Of a stretch of DNA of 64,000 bases, positions 1-12,267 are shown piece by piece. Source of the stretch: Eutypella sp. D-1 (Eukaryota > Ascomycota > Sordariomycetes > Xylariales > Diatrypaceae). The stretch is taken from the NCBI GenBank assembly GCA_023313575.1, contig JAJTTP010000004.1, positions 1,736,001 to 1,800,000 of the forward strand. Direction: 5' to 3'. Each line of letters begins with the position of its first letter. The stretch's first letter is position 1. Below the pieces are notes generated by a model that was given only the letters and a program-made list of their open reading frames with translations, had not been told where the DNA came from and made no database searches. The translations under genes and the position numbers were made by a program.

Positions 1-3000
1 CCGAGCTCGCGGCCGCAGTTCCACAGATAAGAAACGACGACGTTGTCGAGGACGGCGTCTCCAATGAACTCCAGTCGTTCCATGCAGGTCTCGCCCGCTC
101 GTTCGGCAGCATTGAAAGAGGAGTGCGTCATCGCCTCCACTGCCAGAGTCTTGTTCTGGAACGTATATCCCAGGAGGGCCTCTAGAGGTTCCAGTGTGCT
201 AGGCAGCTCCTGCCTCTTAGGTTTCTGCTCGGCCAAAACCCTCCGAGCTGTGTCTAGTGGGTGCCACTCTACGTCCGGGATGAATACGCGGATGCAAGTT
301 AGCGCTCTGTCTATTCCACCGTCTAGGTAAGAGGCCCCGATGAGCGATTCGACCACATCCGCCAACGTCTTAGTCGAGATAGCTCTCTTCCCCCGCTCCG
401 AAGGATCGATTTTTAGGAGGTCATCGATATACATTGGCCGCCACTTGGCCCCAGTGAAGGGCTTGGTGAGGATAAATTTGTCGAGGCCAGTTTCGACCGC
501 TGCGCGACAGAGTCGGGAGTTCGAGACTATCCGGCTTTCCATGACGGAGAGATAACCTTCGGGGTAATAAGGATCTGTCATAAATTGTCAGAGGTATTTC
601 TTTAGCATAGGTTTCCGCATCCATAGGAATCAGAACGAAAATATATCAATATGACCATAGTTCTATAAACGTTCTTTCCAATGATATGTAGAAGAAACAA
701 GTGAACGGGAGAGCGAAAGCTACTTACTACTTGCAGCGAGGTTGACACTAGTGAGCAGTTTGAGGATGGAGTCACCGAGGAACTCAAGACGCTGATAGTT
801 TGTGGATTCGCGCGCCACTGATGCGCTGATGGCGGTGACAACGAGAGACAAATCCTCGATGGGCGATTCCCGTAGGACGGTCCGGCGCAGTTCAGCCGCG
901 ACCATGTAAATCTCGAGGACATGCATGATAGAGGGGACGAGGGCTCCGAAGCGCACCGCAGACATAGGCGCGGTGGGGTCAACAGCACACAACGAGGCTG
1001 GTCTAGCGCTGCAGTAGGGCTTCGTGGATCTCGCAACAACCGAGGCGACGACGTCTTCGTGTGCCGGATGAAGAAAGTCTTGGCGACGCGGCCACTTTCG
1101 GAGCGTGAGCCAGGGCTGCTCGATCAGGTTCTCTTCGAGCAGCTCTGAGAGCAGTCTATTGCGCACTTTGTCTAGTGACGGTCTGGACGATAACCATGAC
1201 TCGAAGAAGAATGGAACATTCTTGAAATCTCGAATGAGGAAAGAATCGTCGGGAATATCCCCTTCCCCGAGAGGGTGCTGTTTCCCTGCGGCGTGACCAG
1301 GTCGGAGATCCTGTGACGTTGGAGACTGGAGGTGCAGGACATGCGGTCGATCGTGATGGACTGGCCAACGGTGACCGTAGGCCAAGCCTAAGAGTGCAAT
1401 GCTCTGGTCAGGCCCAAGACTGCTTCTTTTTCTGGCCTGATACTCGCCGACGTCGATCTTCCACGAGTTGTCTCTGTCCCAATAAATATCGAACTGGGGA
1501 ATGTCGGGGAAACTATCAACACGGGGCAAGGCCGCATCGAATTCGGCAATGACCTTGCCATGTTGGCCAATGAGTTTGAGTTGTCTGACGCTAACGTCCG
1601 CATCCATTCTATGGGAATTGGCATTGGCGCCATCAGACTCAGCCCAGGAACGCGCGATCTCCAGCCAGGGGTTCCACTGTTCGCTGACCTCGAACTTGCT
1701 AGGGCGAGCCTCGACGCCCTGCAGCTCTTTGACGAGGGGCATCAAGTGGTCATTAACGAGGCCAGCCTCGTAAAGGGCGACGAAGGCCTGGAAGGCGGCA
1801 TCTTCAGTAGCGTTTTTCTCTGAGAACCAAGATTGGGAGCTCTCGAACCGGCGGAGGTCTGGGGGGAAGGAAATGGGCAGGACCACGGTGGCCCTGACGA
1901 TCGGGGGCCTGTTCTGCGCGATGACCGTCTCCTGCGTCAGGTAGTACGGCAGGGACTCCATGTACTGTCGGGAGGAAAAGGCGGCGCAAACGTGTTGCAG
2001 GTGCGACTTGGCCTGGTTGAAGTCGAGCTGCGCGCCCGTCTTCGCGATGCGGAACGGGGGAACCTGAGCATCCTCATTCTCGAGGTCTGCGAGGCGCTCG
2101 ACCTCCCTGAGATTGTCCTCGCACATTCGCTTCATCTCAAGCTCGAGTTTAGCCCACTCGTCGTGCCTTCCCCATTCCGAATCGGCAATTATGACGAGTC
2201 TGGACTCCTGTTGGCGCGCCCTCCCGCGCTTCTGTATGAAGGATTTGAGATTATCGGGCTCGTCGAAGCAGACGACTAGGTTACAATCCGGTACGTCGAT
2301 TCCCTCTTCAAGAACGTTAGTGGCGACCAGGAGGTCGATCTTGTCCGCACGAAATTCGTCGAGGTGGTGACAGTCGTCTTCGCGGTAGAGGTCTCCGACG
2401 TTCCGCTTCCATATGCCATTCCTACTTGTCCCTACCATGGAGCCGACCAGGAAGCGAGACTTTGTCGACGGTAGCACCGACAAAATATGGGCCAGTACAG
2501 CGACCGTCGCAGTCTGACGAACGAAGATGATACCCTTGGTGTCCTCCGGCGATGCTAGAAGTTCTTGGACCAGGACATTCATCTTGTGAGAGATCTTCGG
2601 AGCTTCGTCGGCAGGCGTGTCCCGAACTTCAACCTTCTGTAAGATGGTCGCGAGATACTGCTTCTCTGCGCCCTCCCACATCCCGAACCACGCATCGTTC
2701 TTCCTGGCCGACTGAAGAAACTGACTGATGGCGGCGAATACGAAGTAGTCCGCGGCCCAACCACCTAGCTCATGCCACAGCTCGATACATTTCCGGCAAA
2801 ACGCTTTCAGTTGCTTCATCGTTTTTGTGTCTTCTTTCTCTAGTGCTTTCTTGAGCAGCGCCCGGCTACGCTCTGTATTTTCTCTACGCAGCCTGATGAC
2901 GTAGGGGTCGTCGAGGATATCTAAGCTATGCATGGTTCTGATCAGGCTGTCCACGCTCCGTGTGTAGAATGGGGGATGGGCTTGTCTAGGTTCGTGGCGC

Positions 3001-4067
3001 AGGTAGGACAGCTGCGGCTGCTTCACCATAGACATGAGTTGCTCTCTGTGTACGTTTGGGCTCCTGCATATGGCGTCCAGTGTCCTCTCAATTTCCTCCA
3101 GGCCTTTGAGCTTCGATCGCATTATCGGGCTCGCCGTGAGCCCGAGTATTGCTGGTACAGGGAGGCCCGCATCTTTTTCATCATGATATCGCGCCATTAT
3201 TTTGCTTCCTGGATGGTCCCCGACACAATGATGTGCTACTACGGATGAGCGTACGGACGGTAAAGATCCAGCTAGATATGGGAGCTCTCAACTTACCTTC
3301 GTCAAAGATGAGTAGCGAGAGCCGATTGAGACGTACGAAGGCATGTGATATGGCATCGTAGAGGACCTGATGAGTTGATACAACTACCCGTACATTCCGC
3401 AGAAGGTCATTCCAGATGCGAGGCTCCGTCCAGGTGTGGCAATTGTCAGCGCCGATAAGACGCTTGATCTGGACGCCCCGGATCTGTTTCTCGATGACGC
3501 TACATTGCTGAGTGCAAAGGGCAGCAGTCGGCGCAAGAAACCATATGAGCTAGGCAGGGAGGTGAGCGCGGCCAATTGGGTATGACGTGAAGGTGTTTTT
3601 TACCTTCTCGGGTGGCGTCCTCTCAAGCTCTGCCTTGATCCGAAGTACAGCACTGGCATGACATCAGCCCCCAAAGACAACATGCAGGACTATAAATAAC
3701 CTACACATGTGTCTTGCCGGTGCCTGTGTCCATCTAGAGAAGAGTAGAGAGTCAGAGACAATACCTTGATAGCCACGACTCTTCTTTATCTTTCTCCACT
3801 TACAGCAACAATGATGTTCCGCTTGAGGCTTTCCTCAAACATCTCAACTTGATAAGCACGGGCGTGGACCACGATGTCGTCTTCGGCCTGGCCAGCCTGA
3901 GTATCGTCCTCCTCGACAGGAGGACTCCTCACTACACTGTGAGACTCAGATTCCGCTGGCGTTGGGATATCCGGCGTCTGGGCACCGCTCTCCGAATCCT
4001 CAGACCCAGCGCCGGACTCGAAGTCGGAGCCCGAGGCCGACCGCGAGGCTGCTTCGTCGTTGTGCAT
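1..4067 (-). CDS. DCL2: Dicer-like protein 2 (3' end beyond window)
   Basis: RNA-silencing endonuclease that cuts double-stranded RNA into small RNAs; in fungi DCL2 is the main antiviral and quelling Dicer. Six exons read as one frame: 4067–3804, 3733–3705, 3652–3604, 3549–3297, 3235–728 and 574 to the left edge, about 1,225 residues visible. An acidic Ser-rich N-terminus is followed by the helicase: Walker A MDTGTGKTHV lies in the 29-nt second exon, the DEAH box is split across the 3297/3235 junction (IFDE/AHH), motif III is LGLTASPI, and the C-terminal helicase lobe has ATNVLEEGIDVP and QKRGRARQ. A Dicer dimerisation domain follows. RNase IIIa shows QRLEFLGDS with its acidic residues, RNase IIIb shows ERLEFIGDAVLD. 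The gene stops inside RNase IIIb, so roughly 150–200 residues lie outside. No frameshift or internal stop is seen. A methionine inside exon 5 (ending at 3197) is not the start. Confidence 0.95.
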
Positions 4068-4864
4068 GGCTAATTAAACAGCGTAGACGATTGAAAATAC
4101 TCATGCACGGTGGGGGTGTGTAGTCTTCCAGGGTTACAAGTCGACAGAAACCATGCGGATGAGCGCGCTGGACAGAACAGTCGGATATATATGTACAAAG
4201 AGAGAGTTCAGCTCATTGTCGAGGAGAATGTTATGACTGTGAGGGGTTTGCTGCTCATCGGGTAATTGAAGTTTCAGGAGGGCAACACAGATGAACTCAG
4301 CAGCCGCGGGGGCCCAACTGAAAGAAGGAGGGAGGCTGATCGCTCGTGTCTTGGAACCCAAGAGAAAGCAAAAGGCACATGTGGGAGGCCGACCAAATGA
4401 GGAGATCCAGGAGACGGAATCCCATCAGCTGACAAGCGCCGCACACGGCCCGCTCCCAAGCCAATCCCCTATGTATCAAATCAGTTCAAAAGAAAAAAGG
4501 AAAACGAAAACGAAAAAAACGCGCGCGCAAACGCACTACAGTAAAAACATTAGCAGCCGATAATTCTCAAAATTCCTATGGATTTTATAACTTTGGTTGT
4601 GGTTGTAGGGAAAGAGCACCGCGTCACGTATTTTCATTTGGAAGTGGAAGTGGAAATGGTTCTGTGCGACTTACCCAGACAGTATGTATATTCTAAAACT
4701 AGACTGTGCCATTTAACGCATTTATTCTCTTAGCCCAATTGCACATCGCATTCGCCCTTCAAAAACCCCCTTTTGAATATTCATAACGTGTACCCCTTAT
4801 CTCTCTCCAGGGCTCGCTCTTTTTACTAGGTATCTCTAAATAATCAAGCGGATAACGGGGAACA
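4068..4864. promoter_or_regulatory. Divergent intergenic region, DCL2 / RCC1-like gene
   Basis: These 797 bp separate two divergently transcribed genes and should hold both promoters. The stretch has A-rich (about 4488–4520) and AT-rich (4720–4800) segments, and a pyrimidine-rich run (about 4796–4812) shortly before the rightward start. No coding frame of note or defined operator was recognised. Confidence 0.4.
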
Positions 4865-6093
4865 ATGGAACTCTTCGCAGCCGGCTTCAACGCCTGGAGA
4901 CAACTCGAATTCGACGCCCCTCACCCCCCTCGTCCCGACGACGACGACGAGCCAGAGGACATCAGGTCGTTCCGACCCGTACTAACGGAATCCTCCTCCT
5001 CCTCCATCGACAAGCCATATGCCTCGCTGGCCTACACACTAGGTCCGTTACTCTGCACCACCGCACCGGTCCACGCACTCATGCAACCCTGATTGACCGG
5101 GGAAACGTTCAGTACGCACGAGCGCGGGCACGCACTGTGCGGGTTTTCTCCCGGAGACGCCTGGTCCCGACCTCCGGAGGAGACTGCTCGCCGGCACGGC
5201 AGCCGTGGCGGGAAACGGGAAGGTCGCAGGTAAGTCGAAGTCAACCCACCCTCCCCCCCCCCCTCTTCCCCAACTACCCTGCTCACAAAAAAACCCGCGG
5301 CACAAGTCTACCGCGAGGCGGAGCATCGCATCGTGCAGTTCGCGTCGATAGCGACGGCGGAAGCGGGAGTTGTTGAGCAGGAGTTCCCCTACGACGACGA
5401 CGGCGGCGGCGGTGGCGGCGGTGGAGTGGTAACCCAGCTCGTGGCGTACGAGGCGGGATTCGCGGCGCTGACGGCGCGCGGGGACGTCCTCACGTGGGGT
5501 GATGAGCGGTATGCTGCGTGTCTCGGGCGCGAGGTCACTGATGCGAGGTACGAGCCCCCCTCTCTCTGTCTCTCTCTGTGTGTATTTGTGTGTATATATA
5601 TATGGATGTGCATACTTTATATCTAACACATCATCGCAAAAACACACACAGTCCGGCGGACCGCCCCGCTCCCGTGCCGGACCTCCGGGACCTGCCGACG
5701 GGCGGGATCAAGAGGATCGCCGCGGGCGGGTACGTCGTGCTGGCGCTGACGGAGGGGAACGACCTGTACGCGTGGGGCGGCGGTGGGGGACGGGCATCAT
5801 TGTCTCTGTTGACTGGTGCCGGTGGTGGTCCCGCGCCGGTGGTGGTGGAGGAGCAGGGTGTGGAGGCGGACGATATATTAGACTGCGCGGTCGGGGACGC
5901 GCACGCCGTCGTGCTTACCGGCGAGGGACACGTCTATGTTATGGGGGACAACGGGAACGGGCAGTTAGGCCTGGCGGCGGCGGCGGCGGCAGCGGTTGGT
6001 TCCTGGACCAGGGTCGCTGTGCCGGGAACCGCAGTCGCTGTCGCGGCAGGTCCGCGGAGTTCCTTCGTAGTAACTAGACGTCATTCAAGTTGA
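4865..6093 (+). CDS. RCC1-repeat beta-propeller protein (Ats1/Kti13-like size)
   Basis: RCC1 repeats fold as a beta-propeller used as a binding platform. Exons 4865–5042, 5113–5229, 5307–5547 and 5652–6093 join in frame to about 325 residues; the first donor (GTCCGT) is the weakest junction. The N-terminus ELFAAGFNAWRQL is a typical first blade. Later blades are visible as GDVLTWGDERYAACLG, NDLYAWGGGGG and HVYVMGDNGNGQLGL. Poly-Gly and poly-Ala tracts coded by GGC/GCG repeats interrupt the blades. The length matches yeast Ats1/Kti13 (about 333 aa), which acts with Kti11 in tRNA wobble modification and diphthamide synthesis, but an RCC1 fold alone does not prove that role. The start is chosen because ATG 4865 opens directly into the first blade. 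It converges with the proteasome gene on the right. Confidence 0.8.
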
Positions 6094-6418
6094 AAAGAAG
6101 AGAACCAGAGGGGAAAAAATCAAAGGAGAAAGAGGTTCGTTGCATTGGCTTGCTTGCTTTGTTGATGGGTGTCTCCTCGTGAGAAATGGGAAAAGAATTT
6201 CACTTCGTTGCTGCTGCTCCTTGACCTTTTCTATGCTGCCTCTAATGTTACAAGCCATGTCAAAGTCAAAGTCAAAGCCAAGTCAAGTAAAAGTGCTATT
6301 TGTTCTTTTTTTCCTCTCTCTCTCTCTCTCCTCCCGTTTCGTCAAGCCCGATCATTCATTTGCCCACTCGTCACCGCTACCAAACCGGCCCAAGGAAAAA
6401 TAAAAATGAAACCTCGGA
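6094..6418. other. Convergent 3' intergenic region
   Basis: The 325 bp lie between the stop codons of two convergent genes. They contain a CT-dinucleotide run at about 6316–6331 and AT-rich stretches expected for 3' ends. No coding feature was seen. Confidence 0.5.
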
Positions 6419-7768
6419 TCACAGATTCGTGAGGTAATCCTCGATCTCTTGGGGCGTGAGCTTCCTGAACCGCGGCCCCGTCGCATCGGGAACTCCCTCT
6501 ACGCCGAGCAGATGGTCCGCCGGGGCGCCGACGATGCCTGGAAAACGCAGATGAGGTCAGTAAAAATCCAGCCTCATAGAGGGACAGACGAGTTGCCTCT
6601 TTCCCACAAACGAGTCTAAATGATTCATTAAATGGGGGACCGGTGCCAGCACTCACCAATCTCGATAGTCTCCCCGCTCATCTCGCCCTCGATAGTCTCC
6701 TTCAGGGTCAGGAGGGCAATGTGAATGGCATCCTCGAGCTCCAGGCCCTCGGTGTACCGCTTCTCGAGGAAGGTCTTGGCGGTGGTGGCGCTCTTGCCGA
6801 TGGCGGTGGCCTTCCAGGGGAAGTAGCTGCCCGAGGGGTCGACCTGGTAGAGCATGGGGCCGCCCTTGAGGATGCCGCCAGTCTTGCCGGAGGGCGGCTT
6901 CTTCTCGTCGTCGTCGTCACCGGCGGACGCCTCCTTCTTCTGCTGTGCCTCCTCGTCCTCCGGCGCCACGCCCTCATCCCACCCCGCGATCAGCAGGCTG
7001 ACGCCGTACGGGCGGACACCACCGGACTGGGTGGCCTCCTGCATGACGCGGGCGACGTCCTGGACCAGTATGCGAGTGGGGGGGTATTCGTTGTAGATGC
7101 GCTTGTAGCCGGTGTGGGAGACCTTCCGCGCCCGGTCGACCAGGACCCGGTAGTCCGGGCCCATGCCTGCGTATACCATGCCGATGTTGGGCGTGATATG
7201 GCTAACCTTGGATAGAGACGAGGGGTCGGTCAGGGGCGAGGAGGACTTCTTCTCGGTAGCTAGTACGATGCCGTTGGTGGCTGTTGTAGGTGGCGGAGGG
7301 TGGAGGCGGGAAAAGTTAGCGAAAGAAGGCATACGCTTGAGACTCGGAACCTCAAGACTCGGGCTTGAACATGGACTTGCTTGCCTTTAATGCCCAGGGC
7401 AGTGACGCCCTGGTTGACGGCGTTCAGGGCATACTCTGTATAAGGTGGCTTCGTTAGTCGACTTTCTCTTCTAGTGGCTATAGTAGCTGGACAATAGCGT
7501 GGGTGTTGATGGTGTTTCGTTCTTGACGGGGAGAGTCGATATTTCGATACTTCGGTCCAGAAGCACAGCACAGGGCGAGTAGAAAAAAAAATGCAGCGAC
7601 ATACCGATTTGCACCAGCTTTCCACTGCAGATCAGGTCGAAACGTATTAGCACTCGCAAAAAACTATTTGTAAAGATATGCGCACTGCACAACAACTCCT
7701 TCTTTTCTCTCTCTCTCTACTCACCTGGGGGAGAATGTCGTTAAGGAGAACGAGTATCGGTCGGCCAT
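6419..7768 (-). CDS. PRE8: Proteasome 20S core subunit alpha-2 (PRE8/PSMA2 type)
   Basis: Alpha-ring subunit of the 20S proteasome; it gates the chamber and has no protease activity of its own. Five exons join in frame: 7768–7725 ([14 protein letters not shown]), a 20-nt micro-exon 7624–7605 (SGKLVQI), 7435–7385, 7280–6657 and 6537–6419. The N-terminal proteasome alpha signature continues as [10 protein letters not shown] across the third exon. Conserved core blocks include [29 protein letters not shown] and [19 protein letters not shown]. The third intron begins with GC instead of GT (AAAG/GCAAGC). A charged insertion of about 35 residues (E/D/K-rich, ending [11 protein letters not shown]) sits between the LIAGWDEG and LYQVDPSG strands, where yeast has a short turn. 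The methionine at 7332 that opens a longer single frame is intronic and is not the start. Confidence 0.93.
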
Positions 7769-10700
7769 AGCTTCGGAGGGGAATCGTGAGGTGAGTGGAG
7801 TGGAAATATGTGAGGAGGTGCGGGGAGATCAGTAAATTCAGTAATATTCCGTCAGGGTCCCCGGGGTATCAAAGATTTGGTTCTCAAATTATTATTTGTT
7901 GTTGGAAAGAAAGGTCAAGTCGATAATGTAAGGCTACGAGAGGCTACGAAATCGCAAACTAATAAGTTGCTATGTACCTAGGTATGGTGTATGGTGTATG
8001 GTGGTACCTTGCTATGTAAAGTGGCAGGCAGAGTGGGGAGCAGTAGCGGGCAGCAATTAGTTACTTAGGTACTTAGGTAGTTAACCTAGAGCAGGCATTC
8101 GCGATGTGCGCGTTCAGCTTAGGGGGGGAGCTGGGAGCTGTCCGGGTCTGTTAGCTAAGCTCCAGGCTGCTAAGAGGATATCAAGGTACATAGGATCTTG
8201 TATATGCCACAGCTATAAGAAAGCTCGGGCCAACTTACAATGATGTCTTAGGTTACCTATGAAGTAATCAGGCTCCTGACTAAGCAAGCCCCCTCATAGC
8301 ATTATCTATTCGCATACTCTATAATACTCGCATAAACGCATACATAGTACCTACCCATATATCCGTAAGTCCTAGTGGTCTTTTACCTGAGAAGCAGTCC
8401 TACAGAGGCTTCAGTAGACTGTCAAGTCACTTGCTAGTATCATTCACCTCTAGCCCAACGTCCTAGTGAATACCGTTCAAAACCGCAATATACATTACCT
8501 AGGTAGCCTTCTGAGATATAGCAAGTATCTATCAAGGAGTATCTTCACATGCATCATGAGCTCAGCTCTCCGCTTGACCCCTGCTGTGGCGATCCGATTC
8601 TCAAGGAAAGAGCGTAAGCCAACCTCAACGTTGCATAAGCATATGTGCTCTCTATAACTAATAAAAGTTTCTCCCTCATCCGGTTTAAAAGCGGTAGGCA
8701 CCTCTAGAGGCTGGCCATGGCGATATTGGAGGGCGAGTGAAAACCCGCACGTCGCCGTCCTCGGATAGGTCGTTTGTATTGCGTCAAGTAGGTACATAAC
8801 ATAGTCTCTCGTTAGGGAAGCCCGAGAGTACCTATGGGGCATGATATAATCATCCCTGGCTAGGTAGTCTGTCATCATTTAGCCCTGTCGTTTGACCCCT
8901 CGCTTCCCCCTTCCCTCGGTCCATATCTCCGTTCGAGATAACGAGGTCAAGCGGATCGAAAAGGCTAATGGATTCGAGCTTCATTCTCTATTAATTACTT
9001 GTGGCCTAGAAACGAGCCATTAGTGTTAGCATATGAGATCATAATCTCTTTCCTGAACGAAGTAAATCATGCGGAACTCACGATTCAACTATCTTAGACT
9101 AAACTAGGCACTTGGCCGTCGTCCAACTTGAGACAGTTCAGCTTTTATCGTTCAGCAGACCTGCTGGTCACCAGTCATCCTAGAGGCATATTTACTATCC
9201 CCTTGCACTCAGCTCCCTTCACGTCGAGCTTGGTGATCCATCTAGAGTAGGCCATCGTCATCAGCTTGGAACCGAAAAACCAAGGTCCTTACTTGCGGAA
9301 TGTGATACCAAGTTGTAGGGACCTTACTCGCTGGAGGGGCCACTCTTGACGCCTTTGAAGGACGGAGGAACGAAATTGTAGGGGCTAATCGAGCAAGTAA
9401 GTGATATCCTTCCGATGCACAGAGCACGACGTATGTCTTCTGTCTTCATCATTCCGCGTCCTGGTCACCTCAGTCTTGAGCTTGCCAAACGGCCCCGGGC
9501 CCTCGTCATGTCTCACGCCGTAAGTCGTAACTCTTCTATTGATGCTTTTGTTTATGGTCGAGGCCACGATCATTGGCGGAGAATTCCTCTTCGTGACCAG
9601 GTGTCCCAATGCGTCCTGCACAAATCACCCTAATGAGACGTCCATCTATGATGTGAGGTTGTACATGGTGAAAGTCAATTTCTATTGTTGGGACGTAAAG
9701 AGTGCTTCCCCGGGGTTTCCCTACCTGTGCGCGCCAATATCCCACCAATACAGTGTGCACTCTATATTCCCTGACGTTAGCCACGAGTGCGACCTGTAAG
9801 GCTGTCAACCAATCGTGCCGGCATCCGAGTTCTAATTATGTAATTTGATGAAGCCTCTCTTTTCATCGCACTGGCGTCCGGCCCTTTGCAGAAGTATTGA
9901 AACCGGAGTGGGAGCCGCAGCGCTAAATTTTGAACTTGCTGGGCCTTGAACTTAAATCAACTTCGTATCTGGGAGACTCGAGGCTAGACTCTCCCACACA
10001 TGTCACCTGGCGGCTTGACCACCGTGAGCCTCAAGATGTACCCAAAATCTTACCAGATGGGTGGGTTTCTTTCATTTCTGATCGCATCGTAGTTGTAGCA
10101 GTGGTCAATATGAGCAATATTCCACCATATCCTACGAAGGACATGCAGCCCATCGTTGCATGCATGAATATTGTCACGTCATTAGGAACCTCCGAGAGGC
10201 GTCGTCCTGTAATTCGCGACACAGCTCCACGCACAAACTAAAACTGTTCTATACTTCAAAAAGCCACGCGGGCGGCAGGGCGTAAAGTCTTTTGGTAGGC
10301 TGTGTGCGGTTTTCCTCCAATAGCAATAACTCCTCGTTTCATATACGGTAGGTTTCCCTTGGCGGAGCCGCACGATGCGACCCGGCAACCCCACCAGGTA
10401 TAAACTAAGTTAGCTGCGCCGTCAGGGGGGGAGGGGCAGCGTCCCCGGTCGTCACGGCGGGATCTCTACTGTTGTTTCCTCTTGATTACCCCATCGGGCA
10501 GTCCCTTGGCGCTAGGGGGGGGCGCGATGCAAATCATGCGATATGGTAACGATCGCTGATGGGAAAGGGGGGTTTCGACATGATTCGAGGAGAAATGAAA
10601 TCTCCAGATAACGGCCTGCGGACAGACCTAGCTCACTTTTGCTTTCTCATGGTGGCCCCGTCTGCCTCATCCGGCCAACTGCTATACTAAGTAAGCCTCC

Positions 10701-11077
10701 ATAGCAAAGGAGATTAAGGGACAAGATAGAACGATTCTCTGGGTTCGTCGCACAGAAATTTGGTGTTTCTAGTCCACGTTTTGTTTGGCATGAATAATCC
10801 CGGCCGAGGATCACCTCATGCCCTTCCCGTTAGTATGTAGTGACCTCCGTCCTTGTCGCCCCCCTGTCTTCAAGATGTCAGGCTTCACGTATAAAGCAGA
10901 ACTCGTCCGCCACGACAAGATGGGAATGGGATCATTCGAACTCAACCCATAGCTTCGTACACTAGGCCTCCTGTCTGCGTCAGTAGCTAGTTATTTTATT
11001 CTCATTCTTTTTTGAAGCGTGCTTCGATTCTATACATTCCTACCATTTTACATTCCTTTTCCCTTCCAAACAGCAAG
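7769..11077. other. Intergenic, 3.3 kb without a supported gene
   Basis: AT-richer DNA with many copies or part copies of the motif CCTAGGTA (for example 8064–8079 and 8495–8506). A 127-codon minus-strand frame at 8495–8878 starts with two ATGs but has no recognisable domain and contains the dispersed motif, so it is not called. The last 200 bp before 11078 should be the pectate lyase promoter; a T-rich and C-rich leader precedes the ATG. Confidence 0.4.
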
Positions 11078-12267
11078 ATGAAGTTCACGATCGTCCCCGC
11101 CCTCCTGGCGGCCATCACCTCGGCCTCCCCTACCAAGCTGCTAAGCGCGCGCAACGAGCTCGCGCGCCGCCAGGCGGCAGAGCCGGCTCCGATCGGCTTC
11201 GCGACCCTCAACGGGGGCACGACCGGTGGCGCGGCCGGTGAAACCGTCACCGTCAGCGACCTCGCCGCCCTGACGGAGGCTGCCGAATCAGAGGAGCCGC
11301 TCACCATCATCGTATCCGGCGCTATCTCCGGGAGCGCTAAGATCCGCGTCGGGTCCGACAAGACCATCTACGGCGAGGCCGGCAGCTGTAAGTTCCTTTT
11401 CACGTGGTCCCGATCACCCCGGTAGCCGAAGCTTTTTCACGACGGGAGAGGCATGCCTCGTCAAATATCATCTCTAACTCGGATGTGAACGAACAGCCAT
11501 CACCGGTGTCGGACTCTACGTTCGAAGGGTCAGCAACGTCATCCTCCGAAACCTGAAGATCTCTGGCGTCTCCGCGGACAACGGCGACGCGGTGGGTATT
11601 GATGGATCGACCAACGTCTGGGTCGACCACCTCGACCTCGAGGGCGATCTGAACGCCGGCAAGGACGACCTCGACGGTCTGCTCGACATCACGCATGCTT
11701 CCGACTTCGTGACGGTGTCTAACACCTACCTCCACGACCACGTAAGTTGAACACACGCCCGCGGCCCTCACCTTCTCCCATCCAGCCTACCCGTTGGCAT
11801 GAGCTTGAGTCACATCGACTAACCCGCGCACGAAACAGTGGAAGGCGTCTCTGGTCGGGCACTCGGACAGCAACGGGGACGAGGACACGGGACACCTGCG
11901 GGTGACGTACGCGAACAACCACTGGCAGAACATCAACAGCCGGGCGCCGTCGGTGCGGTTCGGCACGGTGCACATCGTGAACAACTACTACGAGACGCTG
12001 CTGAACTCCGGGGTCAACGCGCGCCAGGGCGCGCAGCTGCTGGTGCAGAGCACGGCGTTCGTGGACGCGGGCGAGAAGGCCATCTTCTTCGCCGACTCCG
12101 ACGAGACTGGCTACGTCGTCGTCGATGACGTCGACCTCGGCGGCTCTTCCAACTCCGTCCCCGAGGGCACCTTCACCCCCGACTCCCTCCCCTACCCCGC
12201 CATCGAGCTCCTCGGCTCCTCCAGCGTCGCTTCCGCCGTCCCTGCCGGCGCCGGCCAGACGCTGTAA
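11078..12267 (+). CDS. Secreted pectate lyase, polysaccharide lyase family 1
   Basis: Cleaves de-esterified pectin by beta-elimination outside the cell; a plant cell wall degrading enzyme. Exons 11078–11387, 11497–11741 and 11839–12267 give 327 residues. MKFTIVPALLAAITSAS is a secretion signal, followed by ARR at residues 29–31, a possible Kex2 site. The PL1 parallel beta-helix core is clear: NVWVDHLDLEGD, DDLDGLLDITHASD with calcium-binding acids, DHWKASLVGHSD, and INSRAPSVRFG, whose arginine region holds the catalytic base. A Ser/Ala/Pro-rich end (VASAVPAGAGQTL) follows the fold. The ATG at 11078 is preferred over in-frame upstream TTG because it directly opens the signal peptide. Isolated on both sides by more than 1.5 kb, as is common for secreted enzymes. 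Confidence 0.93.

Noticed and set aside
8495..8878. 127-codon minus-strand frame starting ATGATG
   Set aside because: No recognisable domain, lies in AT-rich DNA with dispersed motifs, and no supporting splice or promoter signal.
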